In this document: positions 18,823 to 28,407 of the stretch, one piece after another
How positions within the stretch are numbered: the stretch's first letter is position 1
Layout of the letters: each line of letters begins with the position of its first letter
DNA from: Halobacillus litoralis
GTDB taxonomy: Bacteria; Bacillota; Bacilli; Bacillales; Halobacillaceae
Assembly (NCBI RefSeq): GCF_004101865.1
Contig: NZ_CP026118.1
Coordinates: 3,613,001-3,677,000, forward strand
Length of the DNA: 64,000 nt
Direction: 5' to 3'
Position numbers and translations under genes: made by a program
The notes under the pieces: model-generated
What the model saw: the letters and a program-made list of their open reading frames with translations, nothing else
The model's database searches: none
What the model was told of the DNA's origin: nothing

Positions 18823-19137
18823 ATGGCAATTGTAAAAGCGACTGATCAAAACTTTACTGAAGAAACAAAACAAGGACTTGTCCTGGCTGATTTTTGGGCT
18901 CCTTGGTGTGGCCCTTGTAAAATGATCGCTCCTGTACTTGAAGAGTTAGATGAAGAAATGAGCGATCAAGTGAAAATCGTTAAGTTGGATGTAGATGAGA
19001 ACCAGGAGACAGCTGGAAAGTACGGAGTTATGAGTATTCCGACACTCCTTCTTTTCAAAGACGGGCAAGTTGTAGACCAAGTTATCGGTTTCCAACCTAA
19101 AGAAGCTCTGGCTGAATTGATTTCTAAGCATTCCTAA
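18823..19137 (+). CDS. trxA: Thioredoxin
   Basis: A 104-residue thioredoxin, the main cytosolic disulfide reductase partner of thioredoxin reductase. The active site is [11 protein letters not shown] (residues 26-36), the conserved cis-proline is in [11 protein letters not shown], and the length is standard. ATG 18823 follows GAGGAGG. It is monocistronic, with its own promoter and a strong terminator, and lies between etfA and uvrC as in B. subtilis. Confidence 0.98.
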   Translation: MAIVKATDQNFTEETKQGLVLADFWAPWCGPCKMIAPVLEELDEEMSDQVKIVKLDVDENQETAGKYGVMSIPTLLLFKDGQVVDQVIGFQPKEALAELISKHS

Positions 19138-19151
19138 GAATGAGTTTTCCG

Positions 19152-19190
19152 TTATAAAAGCCGCGTTGCCAAGCAGCGCGGCTTTTATAA
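19152..19190. terminator. Terminator after trxA
   Basis: A near-perfect palindrome: TTATAAAAGCCGCG with CGCGGCTTTTATAA around a short loop. Confidence 0.85.
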
Positions 19191-19257
19191 TGCATAACTT
19201 TTCACCAGTGTGGTATTTTCTTTATATAAACTTCTCGAAGTGATGGAGTGAATCATT

Positions 19258-21051
19258 ATGAATTTAACGATAAAAGAAAAACTTGCAGTATTGCCTGACC
19301 AGCCCGGATGCTATTTGATGAAAGATAAGAATGGAACCATTATATATGTAGGTAAATCCAAAGTTTTAAAAAACAGGGTCCGTTCTTATTTTACTGGAGC
19401 TCACGATGGCAAAACGCAGCGGTTAGTCCGTGAAATCATAGATTTTGAATATATAGTAACAACATCAGAGATTGAAGCTTTGATTTTGGAAATGAATTTA
19501 ATCAAGAAATACGATCCAAAGTATAATGTCCTTCTTAAAGATGACAAGACCTATCCATACTTGAAAGTTACAGCTGAGCGCCACCCCAGATTGATTGTGA
19601 CAAGGAATGTTAAAAAAGATAAAGGGAAGTATTTCGGACCCTATCCTAATGTTATCGCAGCCCGTGAAACAAAGAAATTACTGGATCGGTTATATCCACT
19701 GAGAAAATGCAATACCATGCCAGATCGTGTTTGTCTTTATTATCACATGCATCAATGTTTAGGTCCGTGTGAATTCAAGGTTTCTAAAAATACGAATGAA
19801 GAAATTGTCCAGAACATCACTTCCTTCTTAAATGGTGGGCATACTGAAATTAAGAAGGATCTTAAGAAAAGGATGTATGAAGCTTCAGAGGATCTTGATT
19901 TTGAAAGGGCGAAAGAACTGCGGGATCAAACCGAACACATTGAATCAGTGATGGAACAGCAGAAAATGACAATGAATGACCAAGTGGATCGAGATGTTTT
20001 TGGGTATTCATATGATAAAGGCTGGATGTGTGTTCAGGTCTTCTTTGTTCGACAAGGTAAATTGATTGAACGTGATGTCGCTCTATTTCCGTTCTTTGAT
20101 GACCCTGAAGAAACATTCCTGAGCTATATTGGACGGTTTTATTTACACCAGAACCACCCATATCCTAAGCAGATTCTTGTACCGGTGGCTACAGATGTGG
20201 ATGTATTAGAAGGTGCACTTGAAACGAAAGTTCATATCCCGATGAGAGGGAGAAAGAAAGAACTGGTTGAGCTGGCCATGAAGAATGCCGAAATATCATT
20301 AGAAGAAAAATTCGCATTAATAGAAAGAGATGAAGAAAGAACGATTAAAGCTGTTGAATCTTTAGGCAACCATCTTCATATTGAAACACCGCATCGCATA
20401 GAGGCTTTTGATAACTCAAATATCCAGGGGGTCGACCCGGTTTCAGCGATGGTCGTCTTCATCGACGGCAAACCAAATAAAAAAGAATACAGAAAGTATA
20501 AAGTACGGGATGTCGAAGGACCTGACGATTATGAAACGATGAGAGAAGTAGTGAGGCGCAGATATAAACGTGTGTTGAAAGAAGATCTCCCCCTTCCCGA
20601 CTTGATTGTGGTGGATGGAGGAAAAGGACAAATGACAGCAGCCCTTGATGTGTTGGAAAATGAATTAGGGCTGGATGTTCCTCTGTGTGGTTTAGCAAAA
20701 GATGATAAACACAAAACGAGCGAATTACTTTATGGGGATCCACCTGTTCCAGTTGATTTGGACCGGAAATCACAGGAGTTTTATTTAGTGCAAAGGATAC
20801 AGGATGAGGTGCACCGTTTTGCAATTTCATTCCACCGTCAATTGCGTGGAAAAGGGGCCATTCAATCTGAGTTGGATAACATCCCTGGTGTCGGCCAAAA
20901 AAGAAGAAGGTTGCTGCTTCGTCATTTTAAATCATTGCATGATATAAAAAATGCTGAATTGAATGAAATTACACGATTAGGCGTGCCGGAACCTGTAGCG
21001 AATACGATTCTAATCCACTTAAATCAAGAAGAAGAACCAGCGGAAGATTGA
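19258..21051 (+). CDS. uvrC: Excinuclease ABC subunit C
   Basis: A 597-residue UvrC, the nuclease that makes both incisions in nucleotide excision repair. Domains in order: GIY-YIG nuclease ([20 protein letters not shown], then [10 protein letters not shown], about 13-95), a UVR helical motif for UvrB contact (about 200-235), the RNase H-like C-terminal nuclease ([10 protein letters not shown] near 382 and VVDGGKGQM near 455) and a double helix-hairpin-helix DNA-binding end ([16 protein letters not shown]). All catalytic motifs appear intact. Its stop codon lies in the loop of a downstream hairpin. Confidence 0.97.
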   Translation: MNLTIKEKLAVLPDQPGCYLMKDKNGTIIYVGKSKVLKNRVRSYFTGAHDGKTQRLVREIIDFEYIVTTSEIEALILEMNLIKKYDPKYNVLLKDDKTYPYLKVTAERHPRLIVTRNVKKDKGKYFGPYPNVIAARETKKLLDRLYPLRKCNTMPDRVCLYYHMHQCLGPCEFKVSKNTNEEIVQNITSFLNGGHTEIKKDLKKRMYEASEDLDFERAKELRDQTEHIESVMEQQKMTMNDQVDRDVFGYSYDKGWMCVQVFFVRQGKLIERDVALFPFFDDPEETFLSYIGRFYLHQNHPYPKQILVPVATDVDVLEGALETKVHIPMRGRKKELVELAMKNAEISLEEKFALIERDEERTIKAVESLGNHLHIETPHRIEAFDNSNIQGVDPVSAMVVFIDGKPNKKEYRKYKVRDVEGPDDYETMREVVRRRYKRVLKEDLPLPDLIVVDGGKGQMTAALDVLENELGLDVPLCGLAKDDKHKTSELLYGDPPVPVDLDRKSQEFYLVQRIQDEVHRFAISFHRQLRGKGAIQSELDNIPGVGQKRRRLLLRHFKSLHDIKNAELNEITRLGVPEPVANTILIHLNQEEEPAED

Positions 21052-21065
21052 CAGCTGGTTCTTCT
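21030..21065 (+). terminator. Hairpin overlapping the uvrC stop codon
   Basis: AGAAGAACCAGC (21030-21041) and GCTGGTTCTTCT (21054-21065) form a perfect 12-bp stem with the stop in the loop. The following T run is poor, so termination may be partial. Confidence 0.55.
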
Positions 21066-21120
21066 GTGGATTGTTGAACAGTGACAGGGGTAAGTGGCCT
21101 CACTTGTTGCTGACAACCGT

Positions 21121-21564
21121 TCAACCTTTCATAGCTTTGATTTCAATGAAATTTTCTTTTGTATTCTTTTCTTCAAAACACTCATATGTATGTCCAGTGA
21201 TTTGTTGAATGGTTTCAGATAAAAAGCCGCACTCTAGACGAAACTCGACATGAAATATCTTTTGATGAAGTCGCTTTTCTATCACATGGCCCGTGAGGTG
21301 GAATTTCATTTCTTTCTTTTTTTCCTGCACCAGTTTCAATTCTCCCCATCCCATGTACTGGAAAAATTCATAAAGCTCCTCAAAGGTGGATATGCTTGTC
21401 TGTCTAGCCATGTTTTTTCCCATGTAATAGAGTAGATAGGGAGCATCCTTTCCCAAAAAGTCAGGGAGAGTATAATAACGCATCAGGTCGAATCCTGCTC
21501 CAGTGCCTACAAGCGATGAAATGTTGCTGGTCGTTAACTTTGTAGATTCTTTCAAAACGCTCAT
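21121..21564 (-). CDS. yslB: YslB family protein (DUF2507)
   Basis: A 147-residue protein recognised as the YslB family by its sequence and its place between uvrC and sdhC. The family has a V4R-like fold related to bacterial hydrocarbon- and haem-nitric-oxide-sensing modules, but its function is unknown. Features: FDLMRYYTLPDFLGKDAPYL at about residues 25-44, ARQTSISTFEELYEFFQYMG, and several cysteines near the C-terminus (LECGFLSE, YECFEE). It is on the minus strand. The minus-strand leader carries AAAGGAT about 8 bases before ATG 21564. Confidence 0.85.
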   Translation of the reverse strand: MSVLKESTKLTTSNISSLVGTGAGFDLMRYYTLPDFLGKDAPYLLYYMGKNMARQTSISTFEELYEFFQYMGWGELKLVQEKKKEMKFHLTGHVIEKRLHQKIFHVEFRLECGFLSETIQQITGHTYECFEEKNTKENFIEIKAMKG

Positions 21565-21676
21565 TCCTTTCTATCCTTTATTATCACTCGAAATGGAAAT
21601 CGGCGCAATGATAATTATTTCATTTAATCCAAAGGAAATAAATGTGTATTTTTGAGGATTTTATAAACGTGCTTTC

Positions 21677-21705
21677 TTGACGCTTATACATGATAGAAGT
21701 ACAAT
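21677..21705 (+). promoter_or_regulatory. SigA promoter of sdhCAB
   Basis: TTGACG (21677-21682), a 17-base spacer and TACAAT (21700-21705). It implies a leader of about 130 bases before sdhC. Confidence 0.85.
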
Positions 21706-21742
21706 AAACATGTCACAAATTGCACATTCGTCAGACGTGTAT

Positions 21743-21772
21743 TAGGAAAGAGGGGCTTTTCCTATTATTTTT
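21743..21772 (+). promoter_or_regulatory. Hairpin in the sdhC leader (possible attenuator)
   Basis: TAGGAAA (21743-21749) pairs with TTTCCTA (21758-21764) and is followed by TTATTTTT. A hairpin plus T-rich tract inside a leader could give partial termination or protect the mRNA 5' end. There is no direct evidence for either. Confidence 0.35.
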
Positions 21773-21781
21773 AAGTTGTTA

Positions 21782-21795
21782 TAAAAGCGCTTAAC
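21782..21795 (+). promoter_or_regulatory. cre-like site in the sdhC leader
   Basis: The AAAAGCGCTT core matches the centre of the CcpA consensus, with about three mismatches in the flanks. Catabolite repression of sdh would make sense, but the match is imperfect. Confidence 0.3.
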
Positions 21796-21845
21796 TGTCT
21801 GAATAATGTTGTTTTTAATCTGCTATCATCATGAGGGGGGTAAAT

Positions 21846-22466
21846 ATGGCGGGAACACGCGGATACGTCAATCGAAGACTGCATTCACTTTTAGGAGTAG
21901 TACCTATCGGGATCTTTTTGATCCAACACTTGACTGTGAACTTTTTTGCAACACGTGGACCAGAAGCATTTAACGCAGCAGCTCATTTCATGGAGAGCTT
22001 GCCATATCGTTATGTACTGGAGATTTTCATTATCTTCTTACCACTATTATTTCATTCCATATATGGGGTGTATATTGCATTCACAGCTAAGAGCAACTTA
22101 TCGAATTTCGGTTATTTCAGAAACTGGATGTTCATATTCCAACGAATTACTGGAATCATTACGCTCATTTTCATCGCATGGCATGTTTGGGAAACAAGGA
22201 TTGCCATCGGTTTCGGATGGGCTGACTTGAATTACCAGTTGATGGAAGGCATCCTTACTGAGCCGTTTTTCTTTTGGTTCTACATAGTAGGGGTTATATC
22301 AACTACTTTCCACTTTTCTAATGGATTATGGTCATTTTTCGTCAGCTGGGGGATCACTGTATCTCCACGCTCACAATTGATCATGACTTATGCGAGCATC
22401 ATCATTTTCGTTGCCATTTCTTATGTCGGTGTACGTACACTGATCCAATTTGCATACGGCAGTTAA
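21846..22466 (+). CDS. sdhC: Succinate dehydrogenase cytochrome b558 subunit
   Basis: A 206-residue five-helix membrane subunit that holds two b haems and links succinate oxidation to menaquinone. Histidines in hydrophobic segments (RRLHSLLGV, LIQHLTVNF, FHSIYGVY, IAWHVWE, TFHFSNG) fit the axial-ligand pattern of B. subtilis SdhC. The start is ATG 21846, behind GAGGGGGG; an in-frame ATG at 21831 lies within that ribosome-binding site. It heads sdhCAB, driven by the promoter at 21677 through a leader of about 130 bases. Confidence 0.95.
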   Translation: MAGTRGYVNRRLHSLLGVVPIGIFLIQHLTVNFFATRGPEAFNAAAHFMESLPYRYVLEIFIIFLPLLFHSIYGVYIAFTAKSNLSNFGYFRNWMFIFQRITGIITLIFIAWHVWETRIAIGFGWADLNYQLMEGILTEPFFFWFYIVGVISTTFHFSNGLWSFFVSWGITVSPRSQLIMTYASIIIFVAISYVGVRTLIQFAYGS

Positions 22467-22533
22467 ATTTATATTGACTCAATTTAAGACATGTAGAGGT
22501 AGATTTTAGTATTTAAGGGAGTGAGCTTCAATC

Positions 22534-24285
22534 ATGACAAATCGAAATATTGTTGTTGTCGGTGGTGGTTTAGCCGGCCTAATGGCAACAATTAAAGCAG
22601 CGGAACAAGGGGTTCACGTAGATCTGTTATCTATTGTACCTGTTAAGCGTTCTCACTCTGTATGTGCCCAAGGTGGAATTAACGGAGCTGTTAATACAAA
22701 AGGTGAAGGAGACTCACCATGGGAACACTTTGACGATACAGTATATGGGGGGGACTTCCTAGCAAACCAACCTCCTGTAAAAGCAATGTGTGATGCTGCA
22801 CCAGGAATTATCCACTTGTTGGACCGTATGGGTGTCATGTTCAACCGTACACCGGAAGGATTGCTTGATTTCCGCCGCTTCGGAGGTACTCAACACCACC
22901 GTACCGCTTATGCAGGTGCTACGACTGGTCAACAGCTACTATATGCATTGGACGAGCAAGTTCGTCGCCACGAAGTGAACGGTTTGGTTACTAAATATGA
23001 AAACTGGGAATTCCTCTCGGCGATTGTTGATGAAAAAGGCATCAGTCGTGGAATTGTCGGTCAAAACCTGAGCGACCATGAAATCAAAGCCTTTCCAGCA
23101 GATGCAGTTATCATGGCAACTGGCGGGCCTGGAATCATTTTCGGTAAGTCCACGAATTCTGTCATCAATACAGGGTCCGCAGCGGGCGCTCTTTACCAGC
23201 AAGGGGTTGACTATGCAAACGGTGAGTTCATACAAATTCACCCTACTGCAATTCCAGGAGATGATAAGCTCCGCCTTATGAGCGAGTCTGCTCGTGGTGA
23301 GGGTGGAAGAGTATGGACATATAAAGATGGTGAGCCCTGGTATTTCCTTGAAGAGAAATACCCGGCATATGGAAATCTTGTACCGCGTGATATTGCCACA
23401 CGTGAAATATTTGATGTGTGTGTAAACCAAAAACTGGGAATCAATGGCGAAAACATGGTTTATTTGGACTTGTCTCATAAAGACCCTAAAGAGTTGGACG
23501 TTAAACTTGGCGGTATCATTGAAATTTATGAAAAGTTCGTAGGAGACGATCCGAAGAAAGTTCCGATGAAAATTTTCCCGGCTGTCCATTATTCTATGGG
23601 TGGTATGTGGGTTGATTTTGACCAAATGACAAACATTCCAGGCATCTTTGCTGCCGGAGAATGTGATTATACACAGCATGGTGGTAACCGCCTGGGTGCG
23701 AATTCCTTATTATCATCTATCTTTGGTGGTATGGAGGCAGGACCGAATGCAGTGAAATATACCGAAGGTCTCGATAAAATTTCTGATGACATGACTTCAG
23801 CACTTTTTGATGAAAAAGTTAAAGAAGAACAACAGAAATTTGAAGATATCATGAACATGGATGGCGATGAAAACGCCTATCAGATCCATAAAGAACTTGG
23901 TGAATGGATGACGGATAATGTAACCGTTGTGCGTGAGAATGATAAACTTCTCAAAACCGATGAGAAGATTCTGGAACTGATGGATCGTTATAAACGAATT
24001 AATATCAACGATACCTCTCGTTGGAGCAACCAGGGCGCAATGTTCACACGTCAGCTTTGGAACATGCTTCAGTTAGCGCGTGTAATTACTCAAGGGGCGT
24101 ATAACCGTAACGAGAGCCGTGGCGCACACTATAAGCCAGAGTTTCCTGAACGAAACGACGAAGAATTTCTGAAGACGACAGTAGCTAGTTATGATAAAGA
24201 AAATAACAAGCCCGTCTTCCGATATGATGAAGTGGATACATCATTAATCGAACCTCGTAAACGTGATTATTCGAAAAGTAAATAA
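22534..24285 (+). CDS. sdhA: Succinate dehydrogenase flavoprotein subunit
   Basis: A 583-residue flavoprotein that oxidises succinate to fumarate. The N-terminal FAD-binding motif VVVGGGLAGLMAT (residues 7-19) is followed by KRSHSVCAQGGINGAV, with the histidine that binds FAD covalently. HPTAIPG and SESARGEGG lie in the active site, and HYSMGGMWVD and GANSLLSSIFGG are further SdhA signatures. The length equals that of the B. subtilis enzyme. ATG 22534 follows AAGGGAGTG. It lies between sdhC and sdhB in one operon and acts at the cytoplasmic face of the membrane. Confidence 0.98.
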   Translation: MTNRNIVVVGGGLAGLMATIKAAEQGVHVDLLSIVPVKRSHSVCAQGGINGAVNTKGEGDSPWEHFDDTVYGGDFLANQPPVKAMCDAAPGIIHLLDRMGVMFNRTPEGLLDFRRFGGTQHHRTAYAGATTGQQLLYALDEQVRRHEVNGLVTKYENWEFLSAIVDEKGISRGIVGQNLSDHEIKAFPADAVIMATGGPGIIFGKSTNSVINTGSAAGALYQQGVDYANGEFIQIHPTAIPGDDKLRLMSESARGEGGRVWTYKDGEPWYFLEEKYPAYGNLVPRDIATREIFDVCVNQKLGINGENMVYLDLSHKDPKELDVKLGGIIEIYEKFVGDDPKKVPMKIFPAVHYSMGGMWVDFDQMTNIPGIFAAGECDYTQHGGNRLGANSLLSSIFGGMEAGPNAVKYTEGLDKISDDMTSALFDEKVKEEQQKFEDIMNMDGDENAYQIHKELGEWMTDNVTVVRENDKLLKTDEKILELMDRYKRININDTSRWSNQGAMFTRQLWNMLQLARVITQGAYNRNESRGAHYKPEFPERNDEEFLKTTVASYDKENNKPVFRYDEVDTSLIEPRKRDYSKSK

Positions 24286-24300
24286 AGGAGGTTATGCATC

Positions 24301-25065
24301 ATGAGCGAAAATAAAACGATAACGTTTATTATCACCCGTCAGGATCATCCAGATAAGCCCTCTTACGAAGAAAAGTTTGAGATACCTTATCGTGAGAATA
24401 TGAATGTCATCTCCGCTCTGATGGAAGTTCGCCGTAATCCTGTCAATGCAAACGGAGAAGCGACCACACCGGTTTATTGGGACATGGGGTGTTTAGAAGA
24501 AGTTTGTGGGGCTTGTTCTATGGTGATCAATGGTACACCAAGGCAATCATGTACTGCTCTAGTCGACCAGTTGGAACAACCGATTCGTCTTGAACCAATG
24601 ACAACATTCCCTGTGAATCGCGACCTTGCTGTGGATCGCAGTCGCATGTTCGATTCCTTGAAGAAAGTCAAAGGATGGATTCCGATTGATGGAACACACG
24701 ACCTTGGACCAGGACCTAAGATGCCTGAAAGTAAGCGTCAATGGGCTTACGAACTTTCTAAATGTATGACATGCGGGGTATGCCTGGAAGCTTGTCCGAA
24801 CGTTAATGATAAATCTGACTTTATAGGTCCAGCTGCGCTTTCTCAAGTTCGCTTATTCAACTCCCACCCGACAGGGGAAATGAATAAGAGTGAGCGACTT
24901 CAGACAATTATGGATGAAGAAGGCTTAATGGGATGCGGGAATGCACAAAACTGTGTACAGGCCTGTCCAAAAGGAATTCCATTGACAACTTCAATTGCTG
25001 CCTTGAACCGTGATACAGCCATTGAATCTTTCAAAAGCTTCTTTGGCAGTGATCAACGGGTATAA
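24301..25065 (+). CDS. sdhB: Succinate dehydrogenase iron-sulfur subunit
   Basis: A 254-residue iron-sulfur protein passing electrons from SdhA to SdhC haem. The N-terminal [2Fe-2S] cluster ligands are in DMGCLEEVCGACSM and RQSC (about residues 62-85). The C-terminal clusters use CMTCGVCLEACP and CGNAQNCVQACPKG (about 158-225). ATG 24301 follows AAAGGAGG. It ends the sdhCAB operon and is followed by a strong terminator. In B. subtilis ysmA and gerE follow; here a two-component pair intervenes. Confidence 0.98.
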   Translation: MSENKTITFIITRQDHPDKPSYEEKFEIPYRENMNVISALMEVRRNPVNANGEATTPVYWDMGCLEEVCGACSMVINGTPRQSCTALVDQLEQPIRLEPMTTFPVNRDLAVDRSRMFDSLKKVKGWIPIDGTHDLGPGPKMPESKRQWAYELSKCMTCGVCLEACPNVNDKSDFIGPAALSQVRLFNSHPTGEMNKSERLQTIMDEEGLMGCGNAQNCVQACPKGIPLTTSIAALNRDTAIESFKSFFGSDQRV

Positions 25066-25077
25066 AATTCATTTAAG

Positions 25078-25113
25078 AAACCTCTGTACTTTTTAAAGTA
25101 CAGAGGTTTTTTC
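25078..25113 (+). terminator. Terminator after sdhCAB
   Basis: A perfect stem AAACCTCTGTACTTT/AAAGTACAGAGGTTT followed by TTTT. Confidence 0.92.
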
Positions 25114-25278
25114 CGTTTGAAATATAATCTTTAAACACACTGTAACTGTCCGCTCATACAAGGTTTCGCTGCATTCCTTCCTGTGAAAAATGCCAATTGA
25201 AACGTGTGTGTTCGTCTTTAATTTGTTTTCTTTTAGTACAAGGGTGAAAAGTTACAATAATTTCTATAGGAGAAGGGG

Positions 25279-25306
25279 TTGTAGGACTTCTTATCGATAG
25301 TATAAT
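25279..25306 (+). promoter_or_regulatory. SigA-type promoter of the ComP-like kinase gene
   Basis: TTGTAG (25279-25284), a 16-base spacer and TATAAT (25301-25306). The start point would be about 30 bases before ATG 25342. The sequence between the sdhB terminator and this promoter holds no gene. Confidence 0.6.
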
Positions 25307-25341
25307 AGACTTGATTGAATTCGTTTAAGGATGGATATAGT

Positions 25342-27666
25342 ATGCGTAATTTCAAATGGTCCCAATGGATCGTTTTATCATTTTTCATATTATCAGCATG
25401 TTACTTGATTATACATTCCATTACTCAGCCTTTCTTAGGTATTGATGTAGATAAGCAAAAGGAAGAATGGGTCATTGTCAATGTGGAGAATGGCAGCTGG
25501 GCGGACCGTCATAGCGTCCCAGTTGGTGGAGAGATCCAGACCATTAACGGCAATAAACCTGGAGAGCATCAATCTGTAGCTATGTTTGATGAGGTGGAAA
25601 AGGCTGAATCATTTTTAGTAGAATATACAGGGAGAGAAATCTTATATGAAAACATAAATCAATCGAGTCCTTTGCATTGGATTTTATATATTATTCTTCC
25701 TGTACTCTTTTTCATCGTTATCTTAGGAATCTCCTATCTTGTTCACAAACGTGTCCCAAAGCGCTATTCAGCTGAGCAGTTAATATTATTTTTCCTGGCG
25801 GTTGCTACTGGTTATTTGAGCAATAGTGGTGCAGTGAGGGATGATTTATATAGCTTGTTCTTAAACACGAGTTTATTTTTAATCTCTCCTGTTATGTTGG
25901 TTCATTTTTTATATAATTATTTTCAAGAGTTACAAATTTACTGGTTTTCGAAAAAAATAATATATTTTCTATATGCCTTCGTACTTCTTGTCTCTTTCTT
26001 TGAAAGTTATTTTCTGATTACGAAGCAATACCCAGATTATTTCAACTCTGTCCCAGGCGCTTTACTGATGATTTTATATATTGTACTCTTTTTCATAATT
26101 TATCGGGGCCTCTTTATATATAAGAAATCTCCTGTAGGTCCAATATTCAATTATATGGCGATCGGGATGACGATTGCTTTCTTCCCTTATATATTATTGT
26201 ATTTAATCCCGGCTTTGACTTTTGGCATTAAAATCATTTCCCTCGAAATAGGAGCAGTCTTTCTGATTGCCTTGCCGATTACATTCATGTATTTAGTCAC
26301 TCGGGAACAATTGATTGATATAAATTTTGTCATCAGTCGTGTAAGGTATTATATTATTCTTTCTGTTATTCCCAGTTTGATCTTAACCTTTGCCATCGGA
26401 TGGTTAATACCAGCATCCTTATCAGTGATCGATTATATACAAAACTATTTATTTATACATGGGGCACTGATTATTTTCTTGTCTCTTAAAGAAGTGTTGG
26501 ACTTTCGTTTGCAGCGTTATCTGTTTTCTGCCCGTTATAGTTATCAGGAGAGTATGCACAGAATGGCGCAGGATATGAAAGACCAATCGAATGCTGTCGA
26601 CTTGATGAAGGTGATGAGAGACGAAGTGCGGAACGTATTGAATGTGAGGGAAATTTATATTTATTCCAAACATAACGATCGTGACATGTATTGTGTATAC
26701 GATAAGATTCCTCAAGACATCATAGATCACTTTCACGAACACTTGAATGATCATAGTTTTGATATCGGGTCTATCATTGAGACTGAAAAAGGTTTCGGAG
26801 TGATCGTTGGATTTTCTTTAGAGAAATTAACAATGATGTGGTGTAAAGGGAAAAAGGACTATACTACATTGAACCGCGATGAGAAAACCTATTTACAAAC
26901 CATCTCATATAATGCGAACATCGCGATTGAAAACATGAATCTGATTGAAGATTTAGTGAAAGAACTGCGCACATTGAAGAATGATCAAACGCAAAAGTAC
27001 CCGACTTGGCTGTCCAGATTATTATTCACGATTGCGGAGAATCAGCGAAAGCAATTATCCATTGATTTGCATGATACAGTCCTTCAGGAACAGTTGTATC
27101 TTTATAGAAGAATGGATGATTTAATCGGTCACAGGGATGATTTGACTCGGAGCCTGCATGCAGAACTTATGATGTACAAGGAGTCTCTGCTCGACAGCAT
27201 TCATTTGATCCGGGAGACCTGTAATGAATTACGCCCTGCGTTCATAGAAGAACTAGGTCTCGTTCAGTCATTGAAAAACTTGATTCATCAATATCAGTTA
27301 AGATCGAATTTTACGGTGTACTTCACCAATGAAAGGTTCGATGCAGAATTGGATCAAGAACGGATTCTGGCAATCTTTCGGATTGTTCAGGAACTTTTGA
27401 CGAATGCAATGAAACACTCAGATGCTAAAATAGTGAAATTATCTTTATCAAATGATGGAAATCAAGTCATGTTGTTATATTCAGATAATGGAAAAGGGAT
27501 GGATTATTCCGTAAGGCGGGATCTGTTCTCCCATATTGGTCTTTCTGGAATTGAACAACGTGTAAACGGTTTGAATGGTCACTTAGAAATTGAGACAGCG
27601 CCGGGAGAAGGGTTTAAAACGATTGTTACGTTTCCTTGTACGGCTAACAAGGAGGTTCAAGTATGA
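25342..27666 (+). CDS. ComP-like membrane sensor histidine kinase
   Basis: A 774-residue sensor kinase close in size and layout to ComP. One N-terminal helix (about 8-28) is followed by an extracytoplasmic PDZ-like segment (about 45-110, with NGSWADRHSVPVGGEIQTIN). About nine more membrane helices reach roughly residue 390, followed by a GAF-like linker. The HisKA_3 domain has the phospho-acceptor in DLHDTVLQEQ (about 577) and the ATP-binding domain has QELLTNAMKHSDA and DNGKGMD. The start is ATG 25342; an in-frame TTG at 25315 lacks support. It overlaps the response-regulator gene by 4 bases. No comQ or comX lies upstream, so the ligand is unknown. Confidence 0.85.
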   Translation: MRNFKWSQWIVLSFFILSACYLIIHSITQPFLGIDVDKQKEEWVIVNVENGSWADRHSVPVGGEIQTINGNKPGEHQSVAMFDEVEKAESFLVEYTGREILYENINQSSPLHWILYIILPVLFFIVILGISYLVHKRVPKRYSAEQLILFFLAVATGYLSNSGAVRDDLYSLFLNTSLFLISPVMLVHFLYNYFQELQIYWFSKKIIYFLYAFVLLVSFFESYFLITKQYPDYFNSVPGALLMILYIVLFFIIYRGLFIYKKSPVGPIFNYMAIGMTIAFFPYILLYLIPALTFGIKIISLEIGAVFLIALPITFMYLVTREQLIDINFVISRVRYYIILSVIPSLILTFAIGWLIPASLSVIDYIQNYLFIHGALIIFLSLKEVLDFRLQRYLFSARYSYQESMHRMAQDMKDQSNAVDLMKVMRDEVRNVLNVREIYIYSKHNDRDMYCVYDKIPQDIIDHFHEHLNDHSFDIGSIIETEKGFGVIVGFSLEKLTMMWCKGKKDYTTLNRDEKTYLQTISYNANIAIENMNLIEDLVKELRTLKNDQTQKYPTWLSRLLFTIAENQRKQLSIDLHDTVLQEQLYLYRRMDDLIGHRDDLTRSLHAELMMYKESLLDSIHLIRETCNELRPAFIEELGLVQSLKNLIHQYQLRSNFTVYFTNERFDAELDQERILAIFRIVQELLTNAMKHSDAKIVKLSLSNDGNQVMLLYSDNGKGMDYSVRRDLFSHIGLSGIEQRVNGLNGHLEIETAPGEGFKTIVTFPCTANKEVQV

Positions 27667-28313
27667 CGAAAGTTTTGATTGTAGATGACCACCCTGCAGT
27701 AGGGGCTGGTACTAAATCAATGTTGGAACAAGAAGCGGATATGAAGGTGGATGTCACCTATGAAAATGAACAGGTAGAACAGCTGCTGAAAAAGAATCAA
27801 TATGATATATTACTGCTTGATTTATACATGCCAGGGATGAATGGAATTGAACTGGCCAAAAGTATTAGAAAAACATACCCTGATTTAAAACTGCTCATAT
27901 ATACTGGGTTTGATTTGAGCACCCATTTCAATATGCTGGTGGAAGCAGATATCAATGGCTTCGTAAGTAAAACGGCGACAAGCGAACAACTTGTAACGGC
28001 TATCCGTTGTGCTTCCAGAGACGAGGTAGTGATTCCCTTGAATTTGTTCAAACAATTGCGCCGTTCAGAAGCGAGCGTAAGTGAAACATCTGATTCCTCC
28101 GATTGCAATGGATTTTCGTTGAACGAAAAAGAACAATCGATTTTGAAAGAAGTCGCATCTGGTTTTACCAATCGTGAGATCGCTCAAACATTACACATGT
28201 CGCAGAGGAGTGTCGAGTACACGCTTACCGGGGTATTCAATAAACTGAATGTCCGCTCCAGAACTGAAGCCCTTTTTAAAGCTCAAGAGCTCGGGCTTGT
28301 GTCTAAATCATGA
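27663..28313 (+). CDS. ComA-like NarL-family response regulator
   Basis: A 216-residue response regulator. The receiver domain (1-120) has the acidic pocket DDHPAV, the phosphorylation site LLDLYMPGMNG (Asp near 54) and the lysine in FVSKTA. The C-terminal LuxR-type DNA-binding domain (about 145-210) reads SGFTNREIAQTLHMSQRSVE then FNKLNVRSRTEA, strikingly like B. subtilis ComA. It overlaps the kinase gene through ATGA and is translationally coupled to it. By family it should bind paired sites upstream of target genes when phosphorylated; I found no clear ComA box in the window. Confidence 0.88.
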   Translation: MTKVLIVDDHPAVGAGTKSMLEQEADMKVDVTYENEQVEQLLKKNQYDILLLDLYMPGMNGIELAKSIRKTYPDLKLLIYTGFDLSTHFNMLVEADINGFVSKTATSEQLVTAIRCASRDEVVIPLNLFKQLRRSEASVSETSDSSDCNGFSLNEKEQSILKEVASGFTNREIAQTLHMSQRSVEYTLTGVFNKLNVRSRTEALFKAQELGLVSKS

Positions 28314-28321
28314 AAGCGTAG

Positions 28322-28350
28322 CACAGGGCAACCTTCCGACTCATACGATA
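28322..28350 (+). promoter_or_regulatory. SigK-type promoter of gerE
   Basis: AC at 28323-28324 is followed 17 bases later by CATACGATA (28342-28350), a full match to the CATANNNTA form of the SigK -10 element. gerE is a known mother-cell SigK gene. Confidence 0.7.
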
Positions 28351-28407
28351 CATTGACTAAATAATTCCCCTTTTAATAGCTCAGAAACAACAAGGAGGGG
28401 TGCGCTT

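Noticed and set aside
25114..25341. A comX-like peptide gene upstream of the ComP-like kinase
   Set aside because: Both strands were read; only frames of a few codons occur, none with the ComX Trp-containing C-terminus.
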